A stretch of DNA of 56,659 bases from Streptomyces sp. ISL-94 (lineage in GTDB: Bacteria; Actinomycetota; Actinomycetes; Streptomycetales; Streptomycetaceae): positions 1 through 56,659 of the forward strand of contig NZ_JAGGOZ010000099.1 in assembly GCF_018614075.1 (NCBI RefSeq), read 5' to 3'. Positions within the stretch are counted from its first letter, which is position 1; every line of letters starts with the position of its first letter. Under the pieces are notes generated by a model. It was not told where the DNA came from. It made no database searches and saw only the letters and a program-made list of their open reading frames with translations. The translations under genes were made by a program, and so were the position numbers. This document shows positions 34,401-42,331 of the stretch, in pieces.

Positions 34401-35465
34401 CTAGGCGTCGGTGTCGTCCTCGGAACCGGCGGGCCGGGCCACGTACCGCAGGATGCCCCACATGCTCTCGGGACGCCCCTCGTGCGGGGCCGGTTCGCGG
34501 CAGGCCTCCAGCTCACGCAGCAGCCCCGGTCCGTCGGTGCCGGAGCCGATCAGGACGAGCCGCGTCAGGCGTGCCTCGCCCCGCCCCCAGGGCTCCGGCG
34601 CGAAGCGGAGGAAGCGGCCGACCGCGTGGATCTCGTACCGCTCTTCGTGGCCGGGGACGCCGAAGTAGACGAAGCCCTTGACGCGGTAGAGCCCGGCCGG
34701 CCGGCGGTCGAGGAAGTCGAGGAACCGGCGCGGGGAGAGGGCCTGCTCCGAGACGAACTGCGTGCTCTCGTATTCCGTGTGCGGGTGCGAGCAGTGCTCG
34801 TGGTCCTCGGCCTCCGCGATCAGGTCCTCGAAGGAGAGCTGCCCGCGGGTCTCGGTCCAGGTGCGGCGGTCGAAGAGCAGTTCCGGGTCGATCCGTCCGT
34901 GGTCGGCCCCGATCACGGGGATGCCCGGCGCACAGAGCGCGGCGAGTTCCCCCTCGACGCGGGCCCGTTCCGCGGCGTCGACGCGGTCGGTCTTGTTGAG
35001 CACCACCAGGTCGGCGACGGCGAGGTGGCGGTCGGTCCCGGGGTGCTTGGCCCGGGTCGCGTCGAACTCGGCCGCGTCCACGACCTCGACCATGCCGCCG
35101 TAGCGGATGTCCGGGTTCTCGCTGGCCATGAGCATCCGGATCATCTCCTGGGGCTCGGCCAGCCCGCTCGCCTCGATGACGATCACGTCGATCCGGTGGA
35201 CGGGCGCGGAGAGCTTCTCCAGGTACGCGTCCAGCTCGCTGCCGTCGACGGCGCAGCACAGGCAGCCGCCGCCGAGGGAGACCATGGAGTCCCCGACCTG
35301 GCCGGCCACCGACATGGCGTCGATCTCGATCGACCCGAAGTCGTTGACGACGACTCCGATTCGGGTGCCTCCTCGGTTGCCGAGGAGGTGGTTCAGCACG
35401 GTGGTCTTGCCGGATCCGAGGAATCCGGCGAGGACGACGACGGGGATGGGCTGCCTGCTGTTCAC
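34401..35465 (-). CDS. CobW/G3E-family GTPase, probable metallochaperone
   Basis: A protein of about 354 residues. I prefer GTG 35465 over the TTG at 35483, as the reading VNSRQPIPVVVLAGFLGSGK starts closer to the P-loop. Motifs in order: GFLGSGKTT (Walker A), GGGCLCCAVDGSELD with the CxCC metal site, IVIEASGLAEPQEMI, LVVLNKTD (guanine recognition). A His/Cys-rich bend EDHEHCSHPHTEYES precedes the CobW C-terminal domain with GLYRVKGFVYFGVPG. Family proteins deliver zinc or other metals to client enzymes. It follows the citrate synthase gene by 25 bases on the same strand. No Zur box was found by eye. Confidence 0.88.
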   Translation of the reverse strand: MNSRQPIPVVVLAGFLGSGKTTVLNHLLGNRGGTRIGVVVNDFGSIEIDAMSVAGQVGDSMVSLGGGCLCCAVDGSELDAYLEKLSAPVHRIDVIVIEASGLAEPQEMIRMLMASENPDIRYGGMVEVVDAAEFDATRAKHPGTDRHLAVADLVVLNKTDRVDAAERARVEGELAALCAPGIPVIGADHGRIDPELLFDRRTWTETRGQLSFEDLIAEAEDHEHCSHPHTEYESTQFVSEQALSPRRFLDFLDRRPAGLYRVKGFVYFGVPGHEERYEIHAVGRFLRFAPEPWGRGEARLTRLVLIGSGTDGPGLLRELEACREPAPHEGRPESMWGILRYVARPAGSEDDTDA

Positions 35466-35489
35466 CCGGTCGATCGTAGCCAAGCGCGG

Positions 35490-36641
35490 TCAGCCGAGGG
35501 GCGGCACCGGCTGGGGCGGGGTCGGGCCGGTGTAGCGGGCGGCGGGTCGGATGATCTTCGAGTCGGCGGCCTGTTCGAGGATGTTGGCGCTCCAGCCGAC
35601 CACGCGGGCCGCGCAGAAGGTCGGGGTGAACATCGTGCGCGGGAGCCCGCACAGCTCCATGACCACGCCCGCGTAGAACTCCACGTTCGTGTGCAGTTCG
35701 CGGCCCGGCTTGAGCTCGGCGAGGATCTCCTCGACCTGGCGCTCGACCTCGACGGCGAAGTCCACGAGGGGGCCGCCGAAGCCGCGGGCCGTGTCGCGCA
35801 GCATGCGGGAGCGGGGGTCCTCGGTGCGGTAGACGGGGTGGCCGAAACCCATGATCCGGTCCCCCGCGAGGACCCGCTCCCGGATCCACGGCCCGATCCG
35901 GTCGGCGGTGCCGATGGCGTCCAGGGTGTCCAGGGCCCGGCTCGGGGCGCCACCGTGCAGGGGGCCGGAGAGGGCGCCGATCGCCCCGGTCAGGCAGGCC
36001 GCGACATCGGCGCCGGTGGAGGCGATCACGCGGGCGGTGAAGGTCGAGGCGTTGAACCCGTGGTCGATGGTGGAGATCAGGTACTGCTCGACCGCGCGGG
36101 TCTTGACCGGGTCGGGCTCGTGGCCGGTCAGCATGTAGAGGTAGTTGGCGGCGTAGGGCAGGTCGTCGCGCGGTTCGACCAGCTCCAGGCCCTGGCCCAG
36201 CCGGTGCAGCGCGGTCAGCAGGGTCGGTACGGCGGCGCAGGCGGCCAGGGCGTCTGCGGCGCGGCGGCCGGGGGCGATGTCGTACAGGGGGCGGAAGCCG
36301 GCGGAGGCGCCGAGCAGCGAGAGCGCGGTGCGCAGTCCGGCGAGGGGTCCGGAGAGGACGGTGGCGCGCGCGAGGGCGGGGAGCGCGTCCCGCACCTCCT
36401 CGGGAAGCCGGCGCAGCGGGACGATCTCGGCGGCGAAGGCGGCGCGCTGGGCCGCGTCCGCCGGGAGCGTGCCGCGGAACATCAGGTGCCACACGTCCTC
36501 GAAGCTGCGGCTTCCGGCGAGCTCGACGGCCGAGTACTGGCGGTAGTGGTAAAAGCCCTCACGGCCCCGGACATCACCGAGCTCGGTCTCGGTGACCACG
36601 ACTCCCGCGAGACCGCGGGGTACTTCGACAGTGGTGTTCAT
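35490..36641 (-). CDS. Citrate synthase (or methylcitrate synthase-type)
   Basis: A 383-residue enzyme from ATG 36641, condensing acetyl-CoA (or propionyl-CoA) with oxaloacetate. The two catalytic His are in STIDHGFNASTF and MGFGHPVYRTED. The place of the third catalytic residue, usually Asp, reads HTNVEFYAGVVME, with Glu. SGPLHGGAPSRALDTLDAI carries the oxaloacetate loop. The length fits a bacterial type II-like citrate synthase. It is divergent from the HTH-citrate synthase with 70 bases between starts, and probably under shared control. Confidence 0.87.
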   Translation of the reverse strand: MNTTVEVPRGLAGVVVTETELGDVRGREGFYHYRQYSAVELAGSRSFEDVWHLMFRGTLPADAAQRAAFAAEIVPLRRLPEEVRDALPALARATVLSGPLAGLRTALSLLGASAGFRPLYDIAPGRRAADALAACAAVPTLLTALHRLGQGLELVEPRDDLPYAANYLYMLTGHEPDPVKTRAVEQYLISTIDHGFNASTFTARVIASTGADVAACLTGAIGALSGPLHGGAPSRALDTLDAIGTADRIGPWIRERVLAGDRIMGFGHPVYRTEDPRSRMLRDTARGFGGPLVDFAVEVERQVEEILAELKPGRELHTNVEFYAGVVMELCGLPRTMFTPTFCAARVVGWSANILEQAADSKIIRPAARYTGPTPPQPVPPLG

Positions 36642-36676
36642 GGATCGACCATCGATGATTGATGGAATCCTTGTCA

Positions 36677-36695
36677 ATATTGATCGAATCAATAT
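36677..36695. promoter_or_regulatory. 19-bp AT-rich palindrome between divergent citrate synthase genes
   Basis: ATATTGATCGAATCAATAT has perfect 8-bp arms around CGA. It stands out as AT-rich in a GC-rich genome. A TTGTCA at 36,671-36,676 and a TATATG at 36,693-36,698 could form a promoter for the rightward gene, and the palindrome would lie inside it. It is a candidate operator of the neighbouring HTH protein. Confidence 0.65.
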
Positions 36696-36711
36696 ATGTA
36701 GGCTGTCGTGC

Positions 36712-37938
36712 ATGAACGAAGAGCGACGGCTCACCACCCGCCAGGCCGCCGAGCTGCTCGGGGTGAAGCCCGCCACGGTGTACGCCTACGTCAGCCGCGG
36801 CCAGCTCACGAGCCGGCGCGATCCGGTGGGCCGCGGCAGCAGTTTCGACGCGCGCGAGGTGGAGGCGCTGGCCCGGCGCAACCGGCGCGAGGCGGCGACC
36901 CCCACCGGTGAGCTCTCCGTACGCACGTCCCTCACGCTCATCGAGCGGGACCGGTACTACTTCCGCGGCGTGGACGCGGTGGCCCTGGCCTCGCGGTACG
37001 CCTACGAGGAGGTCGCGGAGTGGCTCTGGACGGGCGCGCTCCCGCACGGGGCCCGGTTCGCCGCTCCCGCGGAGCCCCTCGCCGCGGCCCGGCGGGCGGT
37101 GGCCGCCCTCCCGGAGCACAGCGGTCCGGTCGACCGGCTGCGGGTGGCGGTGGCCGCCGCGGCGGTGGCGGACCCGCTGCGCTTCGACCTGTCCGAGGAG
37201 GCCGTACTGGGCTCCGCGCGCTGCCTGATCCCCACGCTGGTCGGCGCCCTGCCCGAGGCCGGGCCCGCCGCGTGGGCGGGCGACGGCCGGATGGCCCGGC
37301 AGCTGTGGGCGCGGCTGACGGCGTGCGAGCCGGACCCGGACGCGCTGGCCGTGCTGGATCTGGCGCTGGGGCTGCTGGTCGACCACGATCTGGCTGCCTC
37401 CACCCTGGCGGTACGGGTGGCAGCGTCGGCCCGGGCCCACCCGTACGCGGCGGTGTCGGCCGGACTCGGCGCGCTCGAAGGGCCGCTGCACGGCGCGGCC
37501 GGCCGGCTCGCGCACCGGATGCTGGCGGAGGTCCTGGAGCGGGGCGGGGCCGCTCCGGTGGTGGCGGAGTACCTGCGGGCGGGGCGGCGGGTGCCGGGGC
37601 TGGGGCACCGGCTGTACAAGGGCGGGGACCCGCGCGCGCAGGCGCTCTTCGCCCGCCTGGACGATCTGCCGCAGGCCGGGCCGGCGTTGGGCGCCGCGCG
37701 GGAGGTGGCCGAGGTGATGGCCAGGCAGGGCGGCGGACTGCACGCCAATGTGGATCTGGCGCTGGCCGTGCTGACGGTGGCGTGCGGGATGCCGGCGGAG
37801 GCCGGGGAGACGGTCTTCGCGGTGGCGCGCACGGCCGGCTGGATCGCGCACGCGCTGGAGGAGTACCAGGAGCGGCCGCTGCGGATGCGCCCGAGCGGGG
37901 AGTACCACGGGCCCCGCCCGCCACAGCCGATGCCGTGA
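36712..37938 (+). CDS. Citrate synthase-like protein with N-terminal helix-turn-helix
   Basis: A 408-residue protein from ATG 36712. Residues 7-55 form an excisionase/MerR-like HTH (LTTRQAAELLGVKPATVYAY, RGQLTSRRDPVGRGSSFDAR). The rest is a citrate synthase fold: DHDLAASTLAVRV and GLGHRLYKGGDP carry the two His, and LHANVDLALAVL keeps the Asp position. All three catalytic positions are therefore filled, but nearby aromatic residues differ from usual synthases. It may be a metabolite-sensing regulator, an enzyme, or both. Its spacing to the palindrome suggests autoregulation and control of the divergent citrate synthase. Confidence 0.8.
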   Translation: MNEERRLTTRQAAELLGVKPATVYAYVSRGQLTSRRDPVGRGSSFDAREVEALARRNRREAATPTGELSVRTSLTLIERDRYYFRGVDAVALASRYAYEEVAEWLWTGALPHGARFAAPAEPLAAARRAVAALPEHSGPVDRLRVAVAAAAVADPLRFDLSEEAVLGSARCLIPTLVGALPEAGPAAWAGDGRMARQLWARLTACEPDPDALAVLDLALGLLVDHDLAASTLAVRVAASARAHPYAAVSAGLGALEGPLHGAAGRLAHRMLAEVLERGGAAPVVAEYLRAGRRVPGLGHRLYKGGDPRAQALFARLDDLPQAGPALGAAREVAEVMARQGGGLHANVDLALAVLTVACGMPAEAGETVFAVARTAGWIAHALEEYQERPLRMRPSGEYHGPRPPQPMP

Positions 37939-38119
37939 CGCCGGCAGCGGCCGCGACGGTGTGGCGGATGTGGGTTCTCATCGGTGGTCCCCTTCGAGCA
38001 TCGAACGGGAGGCGTGGGGGCGAGCGCGGCACACTCAACCACCACCCACAGATGAACGCAATATCTCGCGCATACTCCGTAAGAGATTGACAGAGATGCG
38101 CAGTACAGAGAACGCAAAA

Positions 38120-38158
38120 AGGGCTCCGGGACGTCGGCGGATGACGTTCCGGAGCCCT
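38120..38158 (-). terminator. Intrinsic terminator of the LacI-family gene
   Basis: 16-bp arms (38,120-38,135 and 38,143-38,158) pair with one wobble, and the minus-strand RNA ends in TTTTT. It lies 30 bases past the stop at 38,188. Confidence 0.85.
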
Positions 38159-38187
38159 GGGCTCGCCGGTCGAAGGCGGTACGGGCG

Positions 38188-39198
38188 CTACCCGCGGGGG
38201 GCCTGCGCGGTGGAGCCCCGAACCACCAGCTCCGGCTCGAAGAGCAGTTCGCCGGGCTGGACGGCGGCCCCCTGGATCTGCGCGGTGAGCAGCTCGACCG
38301 CGGCCCGGCCCATCGCCTCGATGGGCTGGCGGACGGTGGTCAGCGGGGGCTCGGTGCAGTTCATGAACGCGGAGTCGTCGTACCCCACCACGGAGACCTC
38401 GCGGGGCACGTCCAGTCCCCGGCGGCGTGCGGCCCGTATCGCCCCGAGGGCCAGGGGGTCGCTCGCGCAGATGATGCCGGTGACCCCGCGGTCCAGCAGC
38501 CGGGAGGCGGCCGCGTGCCCGCCTTCCAGCGAGAACAGGGCCCGCTCCACGTGGGCTTCGGGCAGCTCGGTGCCGGCCGCGGCGGCCACCGACTGGGCGG
38601 CCACCAGCTTGCGCAGCGAGGGCATGTGGTCCGGCGGGCCGAGCACCAGGCCGATCCTCTCGTGCCCGAGGGAGGCCAGATGGCGCCAGGCCTGTTCGAC
38701 GGCGACGGCGTCGTCGCAGGCCACGCAAGGGAAGCCGAGGTCCTCGATGGAGGCGTTGATGAGCACCACCGGAACCTTGCGCTCCGACAGCAGCCGGTAG
38801 TGCTCGTGCGGGGCGTCGGCCTGCGCGAAGAGGCCTCCCGCGAAGACCACTCCGGACACCTGCTGCTGGAGCAGCAGTGCCACGTAGTCGGCCTCGGAGA
38901 CCCCGCCAGTGGTCTGGGTGCAGAGCACCGGGATCATTCCTTGCTGGGCCAGCGCGCCCCCGATGACCTCGGCGAAGGCCGGGAAGATGGGGTTCTGGAG
39001 CTCGGGCAGGACCAGCCCGACCAGCCGGGCGCGCTCGCCGCGCAGCTGGGTGGGGCGCTCGTAGCCGAGGACATCGAGGGCGGTGAGCACGGACTGGCGG
39101 GTGGCCTCCGAAACGCCCGGCTTGCCGTTGAGCACCCGGCTGACCGTTGCCTCGCTGACTCCCACCTTCTTCGCCACTTGAGCAAGTCGTCGCGTCAT
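38188..39198 (-). CDS. LacI-family transcriptional repressor
   Basis: A 336-residue regulator from ATG 39198. The HTH and hinge (residues 1-60) read RRLAQVAKKVGVSEATVSRV and LNGKPGVSEATRQSVLTALD. The periplasmic-binding-protein-type sensor follows with GLVLPELQNPIFPAFAEVIG, TGIICASDPLALGAIRAARR and VSVVGYDDSAFMNCTEPPLT. It is a usual length for the family. The sugar ligand is not known. A set of repeated GCAAG motifs and a perfect inverted repeat lie directly before its start, pointing to autoregulation. The adjacent carbohydrate-binding gene is decayed, so the original target may be lost. Confidence 0.92.
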   Translation of the reverse strand: MTRRLAQVAKKVGVSEATVSRVLNGKPGVSEATRQSVLTALDVLGYERPTQLRGERARLVGLVLPELQNPIFPAFAEVIGGALAQQGMIPVLCTQTTGGVSEADYVALLLQQQVSGVVFAGGLFAQADAPHEHYRLLSERKVPVVLINASIEDLGFPCVACDDAVAVEQAWRHLASLGHERIGLVLGPPDHMPSLRKLVAAQSVAAAAGTELPEAHVERALFSLEGGHAAASRLLDRGVTGIICASDPLALGAIRAARRRGLDVPREVSVVGYDDSAFMNCTEPPLTTVRQPIEAMGRAAVELLTAQIQGAAVQPGELLFEPELVVRGSTAQAPRG

Positions 39199-39199
39199 G

Positions 39200-39236
39200 A
39201 GCGCAAGACTAGCGCAAGAAATGCAAGTTTCTTGCA
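39200..39236. promoter_or_regulatory. Probable operator cluster upstream of the LacI gene
   Basis: AGCGCAAGA occurs at 39,200-39,208 and again at 39,211-39,219 (11-bp step). TGCAAGTTTCTTGCA at 39,222-39,236 is a perfect inverted repeat. The spacing places the motifs on one face of the helix, as expected for LacI-type operators. Confidence 0.7.
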
Positions 39237-39384
39237 GTTCGATTACGGCCAGTTTGACGCATGGAAGAGCGGCATGAAAGAGGTCACGCACTCCACCCGC
39301 AGCGAGCCCTGGAACCCAGCACGGCGATATCGGACGTGACGGTCGTGACGGGGCGGGGCACCCTCGGGATGCCCCGCCTGTCAC

Positions 39385-39735
39385 CTACGGGAGCTGGTTG
39401 ATCTTGAACGTCGAGGTCGTGTCCCGCACGTCCACGGCGTTGTCGCTCGTCTTCAGGTTGTGGACGGTGACCTCACCGGCCGCCGGCCCCTGCCCCGCCT
39501 CCGGCATCTCGTTCGCCCAGAGGCCGAAGCCGGACTTCGCGTCGAAGGCGTCGCCGCTTGGGGCTGGCTGCGGCTCTCCCAGGCGGCGGGCAGCTTGAGC
39601 ACCACCTGGTCGACCCGGGTGACGGCCCCGAGATCGGTCTGCACCCCTTGGGGGAAGGTGCTGCCCGCGCTCTCCCAGTACGTCGACTGGTTGCCGTCGG
39701 TGATGTTGGCGGCCGGGGCCCGCCCTCTTCATTTG
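39385..39735 (-). pseudogene. Remnant of a secreted protein's carbohydrate-binding (F5/8-type) domain
   Basis: One minus-strand frame reads ANITDGNQSTYWESAG then TFPQGVQTDLGAVTRVDQVV and KLPAAWESRSQ, the pattern of a discoidin/F5/8-type C domain of secreted sugar hydrolases. After about 39,560 the sense continues in another frame with GDAFDAKSGFGLWANEMPEA and ends with RDTTSTFKINQLP. The N-terminus is missing and the frame shifts, with apparent loss of sequence. It was probably the tail of a glycoside hydrolase controlled by the neighbouring LacI protein. Confidence 0.6.
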
Positions 39736-39872
39736 AGCCTTCTCATATGTCCTCGTCCCTCGGCATGAGTTTTTTGAACCAGCTGAGACAGGAATTTGCA
39801 TCGTCCAGTGGGAGAGTTGCCGAGTGCTGCTCAGTCGTCTACTGCTACGACCGCACTTTCACGCCCTCATCT

Positions 39873-39912
39873 CTTGCGCAAGCTGGGCACAATTGACGCA
39901 AGGGATTTGCGT
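39873..39912. promoter_or_regulatory. Palindromes upstream of the two-component system
   Basis: CTTGCGCAAG at 39,873-39,882 is a perfect palindrome. ACGCAA GGGAT TTGCGT at 39,896-39,912 is a 6-bp inverted repeat. The GCAAG core also occurs in the LacI operator cluster. They lie 49-88 bases before the kinase start. Confidence 0.5.
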
Positions 39913-39960
39913 GAATGAGGGAATTCCGCTTAGGCGGGAGCCGACCTACCGTTGCTACTC

Positions 39961-41586
39961 ATGCGGTTCCTCCTCATGAGCGCTCGGCGCCTCGGGCTGC
40001 CCAGACGGGCCGTCTCCCAGATCCTGCTGACCCAGCTGGCCATCGCCGGCGGGGTGGTCGTGCTGGCCACCGGGCTCTTCCTGGCCCCGCTGAGCGCGCA
40101 GCTCGACGACCAGGCCATGCGGCGGGCCCTCGCCATCGCGCAGAGCGCCGCGGCCGACCCGTCGCTGGCCGCCGACCTGCTGGACTCCGGGGCCTCGCCG
40201 GACAGCCCGGTGCAGTCCTCGGCCGAGCGGATCCGCCGGGCCACCGGAGCCGAGTACGTCGTCGTGATCGACCTGGACGGCATCCGCCGCTCGCACCCCA
40301 GCCCCGGACGGATCGGGCTGCCCGTCTCCACCGACCCGGGCGATGCCCTGGCGGGCCGCGAGGTCATGGAGATCGACGAGGGCACCCTCGGCCGCTCCGC
40401 CCGCGGCAAGGTCCCGCTCCTGGCGGCCGACGGCGAGATCGTCGGCGCCGTCTCGGTCGGCATCGCCTACGACAGCGTCCACGACCGGCTGCTGGGCGCC
40501 ATCCCCGGCCTGCTGGCCTACGCGGGCGGCGCCCTCGCCGCCGGCGCCCTGGCCGCCTACCTGGTGTCCCGCAGGATCCAGCGGCAGACCCGGGACCTGG
40601 CCTTCTCCGACATCGCGGGCCTGCTCACCGAGCGCGAGGCGATGCTGCACTCCGTCCGCGAAGGCGTGATCGCGCTCGACCGGGCGGGCCGGGTCCGGCT
40701 CGTCAACGACGAGGCCGCCCGCCTGCTGGGCCTCACGCCGGACGCGGCGGGCCCCTCGGGCGGCCTCGCCGGACGTCCGCTGGACGACGTCCTCGGCGCC
40801 GGACGCACCGCGGACGTCCTCGCAGGCCGTGTGACCGGCCGCGACCTGGTCACCGTCCAGGGCCCCCGGGTCCTGGTCGCCAACCGGATGCCGACCGAGG
40901 ACGGCGGCGCCGTGGCCACCCTGCGCGACCGCACCGAGCTGGAGCACCTGGGCCGCGAGCTCGACTCCACCCGTGGCCTCATCGACGCCCTGCGCGCCCA
41001 GGACCACGAGCACGCCAACCGCCTCCACACCCTCCTCGGCCTGCTGGAGCTCGGCCTGCACGAGGAGGCGGTGGAGTTCGTGACGGAGGTCGTCGGGGTG
41101 CACCGCACCACCGCCGAACAGGTCACGGAGAAGGTCCACGACCCGCTGCTGGCAGCCCTCCTGGTGGGCAAGGCGACCGTCGCGGCGGAGCGCGGCGTCC
41201 CCCTGCGGCTGGCCGAGACCACCCTCCTCCCCGACCGCCTGGTGGACCCGGGCGACCTCGTCACGATCGTCGGCAACCTGGTGGACAACGCCCTGGACGC
41301 CGCCGTCGGCTCGACGGCACCCCTGGTGGAGGTGGAGCTGCGCGCCGAAGGCCGGACGGCGGTGCTCCGCGTGCGCGACAGCGGCCCCGGCGTCCCCGTC
41401 GCACGCCGCGAGGAGATCTTCACGGAGGGCTGGTCGACCAAACAGGCCAAGGCCCACCGTGAGCGCGGGCTGGGCCTCGCCCTCGTACGCCGCCTCGCGG
41501 AGCGGCAGGGCGGCAGCGCCCGGGCCGGCGAGACAGCGGACGGAGGGGCGGAGTTCTCCGTCGTGCTCCCGGAGGCCCTGCGATGA
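39961..41586 (+). CDS. CitA/DctB-like sensor histidine kinase
   Basis: A 541-residue membrane kinase. I start at ATG 39961; a TTG three codons earlier is possible. One transmembrane helix is at about residues 20-40 and a second at about 175-200, with an extracytoplasmic sensor of about 130 residues between. A PAS domain follows (REGVIALDRAGRVRLVNDEA). The phosphoacceptor is in RAQDHEHANRLHTLLGLLEL, typical of the CitA/DcuS family. The ATPase has NLVDNALDAAVG, DSGPGVP and RGLGLALVRR. The family senses citrate or C4-dicarboxylates. It is coupled to the response regulator by a 4-base overlap. Confidence 0.9.
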   Translation: MRFLLMSARRLGLPRRAVSQILLTQLAIAGGVVVLATGLFLAPLSAQLDDQAMRRALAIAQSAAADPSLAADLLDSGASPDSPVQSSAERIRRATGAEYVVVIDLDGIRRSHPSPGRIGLPVSTDPGDALAGREVMEIDEGTLGRSARGKVPLLAADGEIVGAVSVGIAYDSVHDRLLGAIPGLLAYAGGALAAGALAAYLVSRRIQRQTRDLAFSDIAGLLTEREAMLHSVREGVIALDRAGRVRLVNDEAARLLGLTPDAAGPSGGLAGRPLDDVLGAGRTADVLAGRVTGRDLVTVQGPRVLVANRMPTEDGGAVATLRDRTELEHLGRELDSTRGLIDALRAQDHEHANRLHTLLGLLELGLHEEAVEFVTEVVGVHRTTAEQVTEKVHDPLLAALLVGKATVAAERGVPLRLAETTLLPDRLVDPGDLVTIVGNLVDNALDAAVGSTAPLVEVELRAEGRTAVLRVRDSGPGVPVARREEIFTEGWSTKQAKAHRERGLGLALVRRLAERQGGSARAGETADGGAEFSVVLPEALR

Positions 41587-42284
41587 ACGAGACCCCGATG
41601 CGCGTATTGGTCGTCGACGACGACATGCGCGTTGCCCGGATCAACGCGGCGTACGTGGCGAAGGTTCCCGGTTTCCTGGTGGTCGCCCAGACCCACTCCG
41701 CGGCCGAAGCCCTCGCGTTCCTGACCACCCACCCCGTGGACCTGATCCTCCTCGACCACTACCTCCCGGACGAGAACGGCCTCGACCTGGTGCGCCGCCT
41801 GCGCCAACTCGGCCGCAGCACCGACGTGATCATGGTCACCGCCGCCCGCGACCTGGCCACCGTCCAGGCCGCCATGCGCCTCGGCGCCCTCCAGTACCTG
41901 GTCAAGCCCTTCACCTTCGCCGGCCTGCGATCGAAGCTGGAGGCCTACGGGACACTGCGCCGCGCCCTCGACACCGGGGGCGAGGCCGAACAGGTCGATG
42001 TGGACCGGATCTTCGGCGCCCTCGCCGCCGCCGGATCCCCGAACGAGCTCCCCAAGGGCCACTCCCCCACCACCGCCGAACTGGTCCGCCAGGTCCTCCG
42101 CTCCGCGGGAGGCCCCCTGTCCACCCAGCAGATCGCCGACCGGGCGGGCATCAGCCGCCAGACCGCCCAGCGCTACCTGAAGCTCCTCGAACGCTCGGGC
42201 CGCGTCACCCTGGCCCTCCGCTACGGCGAGACGGGCCGCCCGGAGCACCGCTACACCTGGCTCCCCTCAGAGGGATCCGGCTGA
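41583..42284 (+). CDS. Response regulator of the CitB/DctR family
   Basis: A 233-residue regulator with an N-terminal receiver (VLVVDDDMRVARINAAYVA; phosphoacceptor Asp in LILLDHYLPDENG; Lys in LQYLVKPFTFAG). The C-terminal HTH (LSTQQIADRAGISRQTAQRY) binds DNA. Its ATG overlaps the kinase stop (ATGA). The likely target, from position, is the convergent symporter/DUF485 unit, which ends 47 bases away. Confidence 0.92.
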   Translation: MNETPMRVLVVDDDMRVARINAAYVAKVPGFLVVAQTHSAAEALAFLTTHPVDLILLDHYLPDENGLDLVRRLRQLGRSTDVIMVTAARDLATVQAAMRLGALQYLVKPFTFAGLRSKLEAYGTLRRALDTGGEAEQVDVDRIFGALAAAGSPNELPKGHSPTTAELVRQVLRSAGGPLSTQQIADRAGISRQTAQRYLKLLERSGRVTLALRYGETGRPEHRYTWLPSEGSG

Positions 42285-42331
42285 GGGGGGCGGGCGGGGA
42301 GGACGGGCCGAGGGGGACCGGCCGGCGGCGC

